A program made the position numbers and the translations under genes. Positions 11,265 to 22,603 of a stretch of 64,000 bases of DNA are shown one piece after another; within the stretch, counting starts at the first letter, position 1; every line of letters begins with the position of its first letter. The DNA is taken from the NCBI RefSeq assembly GCF_048569485.1, contig NC_134358.1:554927380-554991379 (forward strand), in the 5' to 3' direction. The DNA is from Anomaloglossus baeobatrachus. Lineage: Eukaryota; Chordata; Amphibia; Anura; Aromobatidae. Under the pieces are notes generated by a model. It was given only the letters and a program-made list of their open reading frames with translations, did no database searches and was not told the DNA's origin.

Positions 11265-12065
11265 CCTGGGGAACTGCAAAGCCCAGCACAAGGGGAGTGA
11301 CCTGCTAGTCTCATAATCAGGGGCTTCGCAAGAGCTGGTGAACTACTAGCCCCAGCATCGAGTGCTTTGAAATAACTGATGAACTATATCTCCAGCATCC
11401 AGTGCTTTGCAAGAGCTGGTGAACTACCAACCACAGCATCAATGGCTATGAAACAGCTGAAGAACCACTAGTCTCAGATTGAGGGTTTCTGCTAGAGCTG
11501 GTGAAGTATCAGATGCTTTAAAAGAGCTGGTGAACTACTAGTCCCAGTGTCAGATGCTGTGAAAGAGGTGGTGCAATACCAATCACATCATCAAGGGTTT
11601 TAAAACAGCTGTAGAATCACTAGTCCCAGAATGCAAGAACTGGTGAACTACAAGTCCCAGCATTAGAATTTTTTTAGGAGCTGGAAAACATCAGCCCCAG
11701 CATAAAGCAGCTACAGAATCAATAGTTCTAGCACCAGGGTCTTTGGTGCTGGTGAACTGCAGGTTCCAGAGGCTTTTAGGCAGTTCACTAAATGTAAATG
11801 TCACATTAGGCAGTTTTTTTGCGACAAATGGGAAACTTCAAGTCCCAGTATATTGCGGCTTCTTTCCGACTGGACTATAAGGTTACACAAGTGGTGAACT
11901 ACAACTCCCAGCATCGGAGACTGTGAATCAGCAGCTGAGTGAATAGTTCTGGTAATTTGAGGGCTTCATGCAGCGGAGTCTTTCCAAGCAGCGCTAGGTT
12001 TGCAATAGAGTTCAAAACTACAGGAAGCTTTTTAGTAGCTGGTGAACTACATAGTGCAGCAATTC
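11265..12065 (+). repeat. Decayed tandem array of ZNF143/THAP11-like motifs
   Basis: About 15 copies of a core like gaactactagtcccagcat occur at irregular spacing of about 30-70 bp, often preceded by agctggt. Clear instances start near 11339, 11421, 11532, 11645 and 11896. The best, actacaactcccagcat at 11898-11914, and actacaagtcccagcat at 11648-11664, closely match the known SBS element (ACTACAAYTCCCAGCATGC) bound by ZNF143 and THAP11. The array is degenerate, so it is old or under little constraint overall. Confidence 0.7.
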
Positions 12066-12183
12066 CTGACTACAATGGCTAGTTATACTTGCAAAGCTTG
12101 AACCCAGGAGTTTCTGCCCAAAGTTTGAGAAAATCATAGGTGAGCACAGGTGGGAGTAGGCCCCCTTACATCTAATAATAGTG

Positions 12184-12185
<2 letters not shown>

Positions 12186-12270
<85 letters not shown>

Positions 12271-12295
12271 TTCCATACATGTACACACATATATA

Positions 12296-12343
<48 letters not shown>

Positions 12344-12357
12344 TTACATGTATGGAA

Positions 12358-12392
<35 letters not shown>

Positions 12393-12505
12393 TACTATTT
12401 ATTTACATATACACACATATATGTGTGTGTATGTGTATGTGTGTATGTATGTATGTATATATGTGTATGTATATATACACACATACATATACATATATAT
12501 AGATG
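12186..12505. repeat. (TA)n/(TG)n microsatellite with an internal inverted repeat
   Basis: Mostly TA units. The segment tttccatacatgtacaca near 12270 is reverse-complemented by tgtttacatgtatggaaa near 12340, so the tract can fold on itself. The apparent YIYIYI proteins in this tract are repeat artefacts. Confidence 0.93.
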
Positions 12506-12800
12506 TTGTGCTATGGGGGGTTCTATTATCATAAAGTGTGGGTAATAGGCAAATAAAGACAAATGTACAGCTGGCTGCAAGGGGGCAACCACCAGTGAGT
12601 CTAGAGGAGGGGGATGGAGGGTTACTGGACTTGTGAAAACTCTTATATCGGTCCCTTGATATAAAAGCTCCAATCCCAGTTAATGGACAGGCACCAGACC
12701 AGTAGTGGAATTTACACCATACTTTAAAAAAAAAAAAAAAAAAAAAAAAATTACAGGTTTATTTTGCAAAAAGAAATCAATTTCTGTTGTTCCTGCACTT
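12506..12800. other. Short unique spacer with an A-rich tract
   Basis: Nothing gene-like. A run of about 26 A lies at 12725-12750, as might be left by a retroposed 3' end, but no LINE or SINE body is recognised before it. Confidence 0.4.
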
Positions 12801-12802
12801 TG

Positions 12803-12818
12803 CCACCAGAGGGCGCTG
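12803..12818 (+). promoter_or_regulatory. CTCF-like motif
   Basis: The sequence ccaccagagggcgctg fits the published CTCF core (CCASYAGRKGGCRS) at every position. It lies at the left edge of a unique, non-repetitive island. CTCF motifs of this strength are often bound in vertebrates and mark loop anchors or insulators. Binding itself cannot be seen in sequence. The orientation is forward. Confidence 0.65.
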
Positions 12819-12839
12819 CGCGTCACACTCTGACACTTG

Positions 12840-13480
12840 GCACTTGAGGTTTGGCAGGTGAACTCCGAGGCATCAGACACAGCTGTTTGCGCCTCTCCCC
12901 CCTCCTTCTCCTTTACTTTTTTCTTGATTAAGATTCATGAACTTCACTTTAGAAGCCTCTGCCATGAATTGATAGGAAATCCGGAGTCTTGTAGATGCAG
13001 AATAATAAAAGGAGACTTGACCAAACAGCTGGGCAGGACTGAATCTGCGACTTTCCCCGCTGAATGCGCAATTTTGTGTCCTGTTTTTGTTAACTCTCCA
13101 GCCTCCTTTGAAGCAAGGTGCCGGGCCCCAATATCTGCCTGAACTCGATGCTCTTTGCTGGGTGTGAAGTGTTTGTTGCCACTTAAACTGTTTTCTTCTC
13201 TCATTATAACAACTGAGCTGAATTTATTCTGATGCTGAACAACAAGCGCATTAATTCTGCTTTAATTGTAAACTGGGAGCATTTGAAAACCATTCAGTGA
13301 GCAAATTATGCTGATTCAATTACCGTTTAGTTACAGACTTCATTACCTGAATGCATTTTCACAGGGGGTTGGCAATTGTGGAATAGGAGACAATTTTCCA
13401 ATTTCCACTCAAGACATTGCAGCTTGTGAGCAATAAAAACCAGGAATAAAAAAAAAAATACTTTGGGGGGTTCCTACAGT
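12840..13480. promoter_or_regulatory. Candidate conserved non-coding island A
   Basis: Single-copy DNA with balanced composition and no usable reading frame. The core from about 13200 to 13440 contains many homeodomain-type cores (cattaattctg, tttaattgtaaa, caattaccg, cattacctg) and a caaattatgctgattc stretch with POU-like character. This texture is typical of vertebrate developmental enhancers or CNEs. Without alignment to another species this is inference. Confidence 0.4.
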
Positions 13481-13589
13481 AAGAATACAGGATCCAAATG
13501 GGGTTAAGGCACCAATGTCTACACTGGATCCTTAGTCAATGGTGGATAACAATCTCCTATAGGGTCTGAAGAGGATGGACCTGGTCATT

Positions 13590-14873
13590 GTCATATATGG
13601 CCCATTATCTGCGTCTGTGACTTCATATATGGCCCATTATCTGCGTCTGAGACTTCATATATGGCCCATTATCTGCGTCTAAGACTTCATATATGGCCCA
13701 TTATCTGCATCTAAGACTTCATATATGGCCCATTATCTGCTACTGAGACCTCATATATGGCCCATTATCTGCTACTGAGACCTCATATATGGCCCATTAT
13801 CTGCTACTGAGACCTCATATATGGCCCATTATCTGCTCCTGAGACTTCATATATGGCCCATTATCTGCGTCTGAGACTTCATATATGGCCCATTATTTGC
13901 GTCTGAGACTTCATATATGGCCCATTATCTGCTCCTGAGACTTCATATATGGCCCAGTATCTGCGTCTGAGACTTCATATATGGCCAATTATCTGCGTCT
14001 GAGACTTCATATATGGCCCATTATCTGCATCTAAGACTTCATATATGGCCCATTATCTTCATCTAAGACTTCATATATGGCCCATTATCTGCTCCTGAGA
14101 CTTCATATATGGCCCATTATCTGAGTCTGAGACTTCATATATGGCCCATTATCTGCTCCTGAGACTTCATATATGGCCCATTATCTTCATCTAAGACTTC
14201 ATATATGGCCCATTATCTGCTCCTGAGACTTCATATATGGCCCATTATCTGCTCCTGAGACCTCATATATGGCCCATTATCTGCTCCTGAGACTTCATAT
14301 ATGGCCCATTATCTGCTCCTGAGACCTCATATATGGCCCATTATCTGCTCCTGAGACTTCATATATGGCCCATTATCTGCTCCTGAGACTTCATATATGG
14401 CCCATTATCTGCTCCTGAGACTTCATATATGGCCCATTATCTGCTCCTGAGACTTCATATATGGCCCATTATCTGCTCCTGAGACTTCATATATGGCCCA
14501 TTATCTGCTCCTGAGACTTCATATATGGCCCATTATCTGCTCCTGAGACTTCATATATGGCCCATTATCTGCTCCTGAGACTTCATATATGGCCCATTAT
14601 CTGCTCCTGAGACTTCATATATGGCCCATTATCTGAGTCTGAGACTTCATATATGGCCCATTATCTGCTTCTGAGACTTCATATATGGCCCATTATCTGC
14701 TCCTGAGACTTCATATATGGCCCATTATCTGCTCCTGAGACTTCATATATGGCCCATGATCTGCGTCTAAGACTTCATATATGGCCCATTATCTGCGTCT
14801 AAGACTTCATATATGGCCCATTATCTGCGTCTAAGACTTCATATATGGCCCATTATCTGCTCCTGAGACTTCT
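13590..14873. repeat. 32-bp minisatellite, about 40 copies
   Basis: Unit gacttcatatatggcccatt-atctgctcctga, exactly 32 bp across most of the array. Variation is concentrated in the ctgctcctga part (gcgtctga, gcatctaa, gctactga, ttcatctaa) while tcatatatggcccatt is almost invariant. From about 14360 to 14620 the units are nearly identical. Each unit carries a near-CArG sequence (ccatatatga on the minus strand). Confidence 0.96.
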
Positions 14874-15206
14874 GGGAATATTGTATCTTGTGTTTTTGGT
14901 AACGTTCCACGTTCTATGGATTCTGCAGCACCAAGCGCCTTCGTCAGAAGCACAATAGGTCAGTGCATATTGAGGAGCAGTCCCTGGTGCTGGTGAATGA
15001 AGGGGATGCTGCTATTATTTCCCAGTATATAAATCTACACATGGCGTCTAATAAAAGCCGCATCTGCGATTTACCTGGATAAACGAGATATAACCTGGAG
15101 TCATCGTGTAGCCGCACCTAATGCACCAGGATGGGGAGCAAGGATGGCTTCCAGGACTGAGACCGAGGACTGAGACCAAGGGAAAGGACAGAGCCAAGGA
15201 CACGGA
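14874..15206. other. Unique island, possible conserved non-coding DNA
   Basis: Non-repetitive, no open frame of note. Contains a stretch around 15010-15110 (tatataaatctacacatgg, aataaaagccgcatctgcg) with CNE-like texture. Weak evidence only. Confidence 0.25.
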
Positions 15207-15207
15207 G

Positions 15208-15258
<51 letters not shown>

Positions 15259-15966
15259 CGAAGGACACGTGGAAAAACACACAAATAAAGACACAACAAA
15301 AACACAGAAACACACAACAGACAACACGGGGTATAGTATTGAAAAACAAAGACACACAACACAACTCAAAACACACACAAAGAAACACATACAACACTTA
15401 CAGAGACAACATACACACACACACGGACAAGGACACGGGGAAAATGCAGTACTGAAAAACAGATACACACACACAGCAACCACAACATACACAGAAACAA
15501 GGACACTGGGAATCTGCAATAGTGCACAACACAGACACACAACACACACATATAGAAAAACAACATACACAACACACAAAGACACAACACACTCACAGAT
15601 AAACACAGACACAACACATACGCAGAAACACAACATACACAACACACAGAAGAACAGATAAACACCAAACACACAGACACAACATACACAACACACACAG
15701 ACACACAACATACACAGACACAACACATGCTTAACACAGACACAGCACACAAAATCACAGAGACAGACAACACAGATACATACAGTCAGACAGAAACAGA
15801 GTTAACACACAGACACACAAAGACACAACAAACAAAACAGACACAGACAGCCACAGAACACATACAAGCAAATACTCACACATACACCTTGCATATACAC
15901 TTAAACATGCATACTTATAGCATGTGTAACACACACACACACACACACACACACATAACCGTTATA

Positions 15967-16020
<54 letters not shown>

Positions 16021-16355
16021 TACACAGTGTATATATATATATATATATATATGAATTACTAATTAAGTAGTTAATCACATTCACACTTGCATATATGAAA
16101 AGTGTATCTAGACGTACATACTACTCATACTCCTGAATGTACATACTCATGAAATCTACATACACACAAGCTCATGCACCTATGGATAATTGCTCACACA
16201 ATCAGAAACACACAAACATATCGATACATAAAAACACAACATACACACACACACACACACACATACAAATAAACATGTACATACACAGGTGCAGCCATGA
16301 GAACACAAACCTACATCCACATGCTTTAATACACCCATACATGGGCTTAAAAAAA
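15207..16355. repeat. (AC)n, AC-rich degenerate and (TA)n tracts
   Basis: A pure (AC)n run at 15207-15258 grades into about 700 bp of acacaacatacacagac-type degenerate AC-rich DNA, then (AC)n at 15932, (TA)n at 15963-16050 and more AC tracts to about 16265. The cysteine- and valine-rich frames on the minus strand and histidine/threonine-rich frames on the plus strand are translations of this low-complexity DNA. Confidence 0.95.
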
Positions 16356-16626
16356 CCCTTGAAAATAAAAAAAAATATATTAATTTAATTGTTATTATTT
16401 TGTTTTCAAATAGACACATACAAGTTCATACATGCATTATATACAAGTAGAGGAGGCCTAGATCCCGAATTCAGGTCTACATGTGTAATATCCGGTAACA
16501 TTAATAAATCAGGTCCCCAGAGAGGACAGAGCAGCTCTGCACTGAGCAAAGGGTGGGACTGAGACCCCAATTATAGGAAAGGGAAGACCACAGATTATAT
16601 TATATCACAACACAGCACATAATATT
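16356..16626. other. AT-rich spacer, nothing recognised
   Basis: Short non-repetitive DNA between microsatellites; no gene, hairpin or motif of note. Confidence 0.4.
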
Positions 16627-16686
16627 ATCTATCTATCCCTCTATCTATCTATCTATCCCTCTATCTATCTATCTATCTATCTATCC

Positions 16687-16720
<34 letters not shown>

Positions 16721-16962
16721 CCTCTACCTCTCTCTCTATCTATCTATCTATCTATCTATCTATCCATCCATCTATCCCTCTATTTATCTATCCCTCTATC
16801 TATCTATCCCTCTATCTATCTATCCCTCTATCTATCTATCCATCTATCTATCTATCCCTCTATCTATCTATCCCTCTATCTATCTATCTATCCCTCTATC
16901 TATCTATCTATCTATCTATCCCTCTATCTATCCCTCTATCTATCTATCTATCTATCTATCCC

Positions 16963-17009
<47 letters not shown>

Positions 17010-17014
17010 CTCTC
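16627..17014. repeat. (CTAT)n/(CCCT)n tetranucleotide microsatellite
   Basis: Nearly 390 bp of ctat repeats regularly interrupted by ccct, a GATA-type repeat when read on the minus strand. Confidence 0.97.
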
Positions 17015-17565
17015 ATTCTTCACGAAATGTAGTTTTTTACCATCCATCAGTTTGTATTGTGCATGTGCGGTGCTGACCCCAGAGCCCCGTCCCCCTCTCC
17101 CGGCTGTGGACAATGTCGCACAGGGTCCTCCTGCGCCATATCCTCTCCTCGGATGAATTGTCGGGTGCGCAGCGCTGAGCATCAGGTGCGGGTGTAATAT
17201 GATATAATGAGGGGCTGTAGATTATAGGTGTGAACAGCTCCAGACTTACACCTCAATTATTTTTGTTCTCTTTCTTCATTTCTGGAAAGGTCAGGCCGGT
17301 AATAAAGTCTCCGTATTTAGTCTTTGCTGGAAGCTGCATTATCATTAGGGGACAATAAGAAGCTGATTCTGTCTGAACCTGGAAGACGTTTTAGGGGCTA
17401 ATAAAAAAAAATATATAAAAATCTAAATCAGAGCGAATGACCTTTAATTTAAGATATAGGGGGAAATGGGAGATTTTTAACCCTTTACTACTTCACTTGT
17501 GCAGGAAAGGAGATATAGGAGCAAAATAATATAGGAGCAGTATTATATAGATATAACACATCATA
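17015..17565. promoter_or_regulatory. Candidate conserved non-coding island B
   Basis: Unique DNA. The stretch about 17240-17390 has ctcaattatttttgttctc, gtaataaagtctccg and gctgcattatcattagggg, which are ATTA-rich and non-repetitive, as in vertebrate CNEs. An upstream part near 17080-17180 is GC-rich with several CpGs. No reading frame is convincing. Assignment is by texture only. Confidence 0.3.
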
Positions 17566-17689
17566 TCCATCTATTATCTATCTATCTATCCATCCCTCTA
17601 TCCATCCCTCTATCCATCCCTCTATCTATCAATCATCTATCCTAATATCTACTATCTATCTATCTTAATATATCTATCATCTATCCTAA

Positions 17690-17720
<31 letters not shown>

Positions 17721-17970
17721 CATCCCTCTATCCATCCCTCTATCCATCCCTCTATCTATCTATCCATCCCTCTATCCATCCCTCTATCTATCAATCATCT
17801 ATCCTAATATCTACTATCTATCTATCTTAATATATCTATCATCTATCCTAATATATATTATCTATCATTTACATTAATTTCTATTATCTATCCTAATATC
17901 TATTATTTATCAATCTGTCTATCTATCCCTCTATCATATATCTATATATTTATTTATCTATCTATCTTTA
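17566..17970. repeat. CTAT/CCAT microsatellite with a longer repeat period
   Basis: Tetranucleotide repeats, in which a block of roughly 130-190 bp (ccatccctctatccatccc ... cctaatatctactatc ... cttaatatatctatc) appears twice, so the microsatellite was itself duplicated. Confidence 0.9.
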
Positions 17971-18769
17971 TCAGATGCTTTTATATAAACTCATGCCTAT
18001 GTTAAAAGCATTGCTCTATACCTTGTTTTAATGGTGCATTATTACAGAGTTTATACACCTAATGTCCAGGATATTTTACCTTTATAAGTATTTTCTTAGT
18101 ATTTTGGGTTGTATATATTACAGGCAATAAATTATATATAATGATGTTATTGAGACTATTAGAGAAACTACTATTCATTTATCCTAATGGAGAAAACTGA
18201 CCTATAATATATCATTTGAATTTATGATACACAAGTCAGCAATATAAAGGTGCAGATCTGTATTTTACACTCTTCTAATTATCTGATCTCCTGTAATGCT
18301 CCTCACTGTATATCTATATACTGGTACAACAGATCATCCTCATGGTGCTCATACCATACAAACTGTACTTTGTATTATAGCAGTAAAATCGTAAATATGG
18401 AGAATATGTTTCACCCTATATATAGTAATAAAGATGATCATATAGGATGGAGAATACACTTTATTCTGTAGGGCTAAGTAATAAAGCTGAACCTATATAC
18501 TTTACACTGCTGCATCTCTCACAGTAACATTGATGGTGTTTCATCTCCATTATTAATCCTGGCCGGTCATACAGATTCTATACTGTCCTGGCTGTGTATA
18601 TATCTGCTCTCCATCTGTTCTATTCTGTATCTGGGCTCACACATTCTCTTCTGTGATTTTCCCCATAGTTCAGTCCTCACTTCTTCTATTCCTCCTGTAA
18701 CTCTTCCTCCTTGGTATTTGGTCAATGTGATCATTGCAGGACAAAGATTGAAGAGCTGACAGTATAGCA
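17971..18769. other. Mostly unique AT-rich DNA, no gene seen
   Basis: No tandem repeat and no splice-like or coding pattern. The right part (18567-18769) is the non-repetitive tail of a long minus-strand open frame that enters the adjoining array. Confidence 0.45.
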
Positions 18770-19645
18770 TCAGGGTGGGTGGGCTGGTGGGGGTGATGAT
18801 TGGGGTGGGGTTGGGGTGCTGATTGGGGTGGGGTTGGGGTGCTGATTGGGGTGACGGTGATGGTTGGGGATGGTGGCGGTGATGATTATGGGTTGGGGTG
18901 ATGGTTGTGTCATGGTGGGGATGATGGTTGGGGATGGAGAAGGTAATGGTTTGGAGATGGTGGGGTTGATGGTTTGGGGATGGTGGTGGGTTTATGGATG
19001 GAGGATTCTGGGGTGGTAGTTGGGTGATGCTGTGGGTAAAAATTGGGGGATGCTGATGCTCATTGGTTGGGTGATGATGCTGGGGGTGATGGTTGGAGGA
19101 TGCTGGTTGGAGGATGCTGGGGGTGATGGTTGGCGGATGCTGGTTGGAGGATGCTGGGGGTGATGATTGGAGGATGCTGTGGGTGATGGTTGGAGGGTGC
19201 TGGTGGTAATGGTTGGAGGATGCTAGCGGTGATGATTGGAGGATGCTGGGGGTGATGATTGGAGGATGCTGGGGGTGATGGTTGGAGGATGCTGGGGGTG
19301 ATGATTGGAGGATGCTAGCGGTGATGATTGGAGGATGCTGGGGGTGATGATTGGAGGATGCTGGGGGTGATGGTTGGAGGATGCTGGGGGTGATGGTTGG
19401 AGGATGCTGGGGGTGATGATTGGAGGATGCTGGGGGTGATGATTGGAGGATGCTGGGGGTGATGCTTGGCGGATGCTGGTTGGAGGATGCTGGGGGTGAT
19501 GGTTGGAGGATGCTGGGGGTGATGGTTGGAGGATGCTGGGGGTGATGGTTGGAGGATGCTGGGGGTGATGGTTGGAGGATGCTGGGGGTGATGCTTGGCG
19601 GATGCTGGTTGGAGGATGCTGGGGGTGATGGTTGGAGGATGGTAG
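18770..19645. repeat. 24-bp minisatellite
   Basis: The unit is ggttggaggatgctgggggtgatg-like, 24 bp, very regular from about 19080 to 19640 and decaying leftward into ggttggggtgatggttg-type sequence. The period is divisible by three, so minus-strand frames read SPPASSNHHPQHPPTIT repeats. A 386-codon minus-strand frame spans the array and both flanks (18567-19727). Confidence 0.93.
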
Positions 19646-20200
19646 TGATGGTTGTGTGGATCCTCCTCCATGGCCTGGCAAGCACTTCATCAAGGATAAA
19701 AAGCCTCTGCTGCTGCTGGGATGTCACTCAATTTATTGTGAAAGTCGAATGAATTACGTTTAATGAAAGTGCTCCCCTGATGAATATTACCAGCAATTTC
19801 CCGAGCTGGCTCTGTCACACTGATATGAAGAAATGCCAGCTTGTAACTAAACTGCCCCCCCACTACCCCCCACCCCAAACCCAATTACTGAGCTCCTGAG
19901 CAGCAATTTCTATCGGTCTGATAGAGGCAGAGATCTGCTTTACAGAGAGATTTAGATATAATATAACTCATCTCTGGGAGAAGAAGAGGTAAATACATCC
20001 CTGGTGTACAGAGAGCCTCCAAATATCCATCATTTGTATATGGTACAGAACGATCAACCCCGATCGTGCTGCAGAGTCATCACACGGTTTATAATTTTTA
20101 TCTTGTAAAGTTGTAAGAGTTACCTATTTACTGTAAGGAAATCTGCTCTTAGTCTTAAGAAAGGAGGGTGAACTAATCAACAGAAAGAACAAAACAGTAT
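19646..20200. promoter_or_regulatory. Candidate conserved non-coding island C
   Basis: The core about 19715-19850 (caatttattgtgaaagtcg, atgaattacgtttaatg, gatgaatattaccagcaat) is non-repetitive and ATTA/TAAT-rich, resembling CNE sequence. The rest to 20200 is ordinary unique DNA, with no gene. Confidence 0.33.
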
Positions 20201-20613
20201 AACCTACAGAAGGGGCCAGACCTACAGAAGGGGCCAGACCTACAGAAGGGGCCAGACCTACAGAAGGGGCCAGACCTACAGAAGGGGCCAGACCTACAGA
20301 AGGGACCAGACCTACAGAAGGGACCAGACCTACAGAAGGGGCCAGCCATACAGAAGGGGCCAGCCATACAGAAGGGCCCGCACCTACAGAAGGGCCCAGA
20401 CCTACAGAAGGGACCAGACCTACAGAAGGGGCCAGACCTACAGAAGGGGCCAGACATACAGAAGGGGCCAGCCATACAGAAGGGGCCAGCCATACAGAAG
20501 GGGCCAGCCATACAGAAAGGACCAGACCTACAGAAGGGGCCAGCCATACAGAAGGGGTCAGCCATACAGAAGAGCCCGCACCTACAGAAGGGGCCAGACC
20601 TACAGAAGGGGCT
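20201..20613. repeat. 18-bp minisatellite, about 23 copies
   Basis: Unit agaaggggccagacctac with a cata variant for ccta and occasional gggaccaga or cccgcac variants. The variants recur in blocks (for example cagccatacagaaggggc runs), which suggests block duplication. Frames on the minus strand read GPFCRS/GPFCMA repeats and are artefacts of the 18-bp period. Confidence 0.95.
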
Positions 20614-20619
20614 CTCAAA

Positions 20620-21152
20620 TGTTCACTCCTTGGAATTTAGGCAGCTGGCTGATTTGTATTTTTGGGGTCTCTTGTCTCCTGATTATAGAAACACATGGTC
20701 TCAAAAAGGTCACCAGGAATCCACATAATCTTCTTGATTTCCCCACACAAACCAAGACCCATGTGAAGAAAGGGCTTTGGGAGGTTCTAGTTTTTAATTT
20801 TATTTTTTAAAGACAACTCTAAGTGGTCTCCAGACTTCAAAAATGTATTTAACTATTAAGTACCAAGACTAAATGAGAAACCCAGACAATCTGAAGTGTC
20901 ACTTCCACCAGTGTCTCAGAAAGGTCTGCAGATTCCTAACAAGAGGGGAATTTGTCGGCTTAATTTATTTTTGACTGAACTGTAAGCATTTTATTATTAG
21001 GTTTTTTTTATTTAAAGGGTCATTGTCTCAGGAAGGTCACCAGTTTTCTAAATTCCGATGACTTATGCAAAAATCCTATCAATGGAGGGATTTGTCCGGT
21101 TTTCTTTTATATTTTTGTTTCTATTGCAAGCAATTAATTTCTAATTTCCAGG
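20620..21152. repeat. Degenerate repeat of about 100-190 bp units
   Basis: Phrases like gtctcaggaaggtcaccag followed by a short unique part occur at about 20695, 20827, 20910 and 21025 in decayed form. This looks like an old tandem repeat, almost erased. No gene. Confidence 0.4.
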
Positions 21153-22344
21153 CCGTGGTGTTCCCAGTATTAGGAGGCCCCCAATCCTCTTGACTGGCAT
21201 GGCCTGCAGCTATGGTGTGGCGGTGCCCAGTATAAAGAGCCCCCCGAGCCTGCAGCCATGGTGTGGGGTGCCCATTGTTAGGAGTCCCCCGAGCCTGCAG
21301 CTATGGTGTGGAGGTGCCCAGTGTTAGGAGCCCCCCGAGCCTGCTGCTATGGTGTGGCGGTGCCCAGTATAAAGAGCCCCCCGAGCCTGCAGCCATGGTG
21401 TGGGGTGCCCATTGTTAGGAGTCCCCCGAGCCTGCAGCTATAATGTGGAGGTGCCCAGTGTTAGGAGCCCCCCGAGCCTGCAGCCATGGTGTGGAGGTGC
21501 CCAGTGTTAGGAGCCCCCCGAGCCTGCAGCTATGGTGTGGAGGTGCCCAGTGTTAGGAGCCCCCGAGCCTGCAGCCATGGTGTGGAGGTGCCCAGTGTTA
21601 GGAGCCCCCCGAGCCTGCAGCTATGGTGTGGAGGTGCCCAGTGTTAGGAGCCCCCCGACCCTGCAGCTATGGTGTGGAGGTGCCCAGTGTTAGGAGTCCC
21701 CCGAGCCTGCAGCTATAATGTGGAGGTGCCCAGTGTTAGGAGCCCCCCGAGCCTGCAGCCATGGTGTGGAGGTGCCCAGTGTTAGGAGCCCCCCGAGCCT
21801 GCAGCCATGGTGTGGGGTGCCCATTGTTAGGAGTCCCCCGAGCCTGCAGCCATGGTGTGGAGGTGCCCAGTGTTAGGAGCCCCCCGAGCCTGCAGCTATG
21901 GTGTGGAGGTGCCCAGTGTTAGGAGCCCCCCGAGCCTGCAGCTATGGTGTGGAGGTGCCCAGTGTTAGGAGCCCCCGAGCCTGCAGCCATGGTGTGGAGG
22001 TGCCCAGTGTTAGGAGCCCCCCGAGCCTGCAGCTATGGTGTGGAGGTGCCCAGTGTTAGGAGCCCCCCGACCCTGCAGCTATGGTGTGGAGGTGCCCAGT
22101 GTTAGGAGCCCCCCGACCCTGCAGCTATGGTGGGAGGTGCCCAGTGTTAGGAGCCCCCCGAGCCTGCAGCTATGGTGTGGAGGTGCCCAGTGTTAGGAGC
22201 CCCCCGAGCCTGCAGCTATGGTGTGGAGGTGCCCAGTGTTAGGAGCCCCCCGAGCCTGCAGCTATGGTGTGCAGGTGCCCATTGTTAGGAGCCCCCCGAG
22301 CCTGCAGCCATGGTGGGAGGTGCCCAGTGTTAGGAGCCCCCCGA
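21153..22344. repeat. 46-bp minisatellite, about 26 copies
   Basis: Unit tggtgtggaggtgcccagtg-ttaggagccccccgagcctg-cagcta, 46 bp. Variants (gggtgcccattgttaggagtccc; gcagccatgg) recur in the same order in places, for example around 21240-21480 and 21780-21870, so multi-unit blocks were duplicated. It is G+C-rich. Confidence 0.96.
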
Positions 22345-22603
22345 GTGTGGAGGAACTGATGCTGCTGGGGTTTCTTTGCTTATTTGCTGATCTTTGGCTG
22401 CCGGGCAGTGATAAGCAGAATGTCCATGTCTTGGTCTATTTATTTTACTCACAATAACATAAATTGCTGCTTTGGAGGAATAAATGGTGTTTCCTTAGAA
22501 ACCATCTGCGCTTTCGGGTCCTGAATCTTTCTAATTCCCAGCGCTGCTGAGGCAGAAAAAGGCGCCGGGTGCCGGAGAAAAGATCGGGGACAGCGGGACA
22601 CAA
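22345..22603. other. Unique spacer, no gene seen
   Basis: Short non-repetitive DNA between two GC-rich minisatellites. No recognisable feature. Confidence 0.4.

Noticed and set aside
12725-12750. Poly(A) run as the 3' end of a LINE or processed gene copy
   Set aside because: No LINE, SINE or exon-like sequence precedes it and no target duplication is evident.
13590-14873. Possible CRISPR array (regular 32-bp repeats)
   Set aside because: Repeats are directly adjacent with no unique spacers, there are no cas genes, and the window is vertebrate-like.
15118-15773. Cysteine/valine-rich minus-strand frames that look like a membrane or toxin-like protein
   Set aside because: They translate (AC)n-derived low-complexity DNA.
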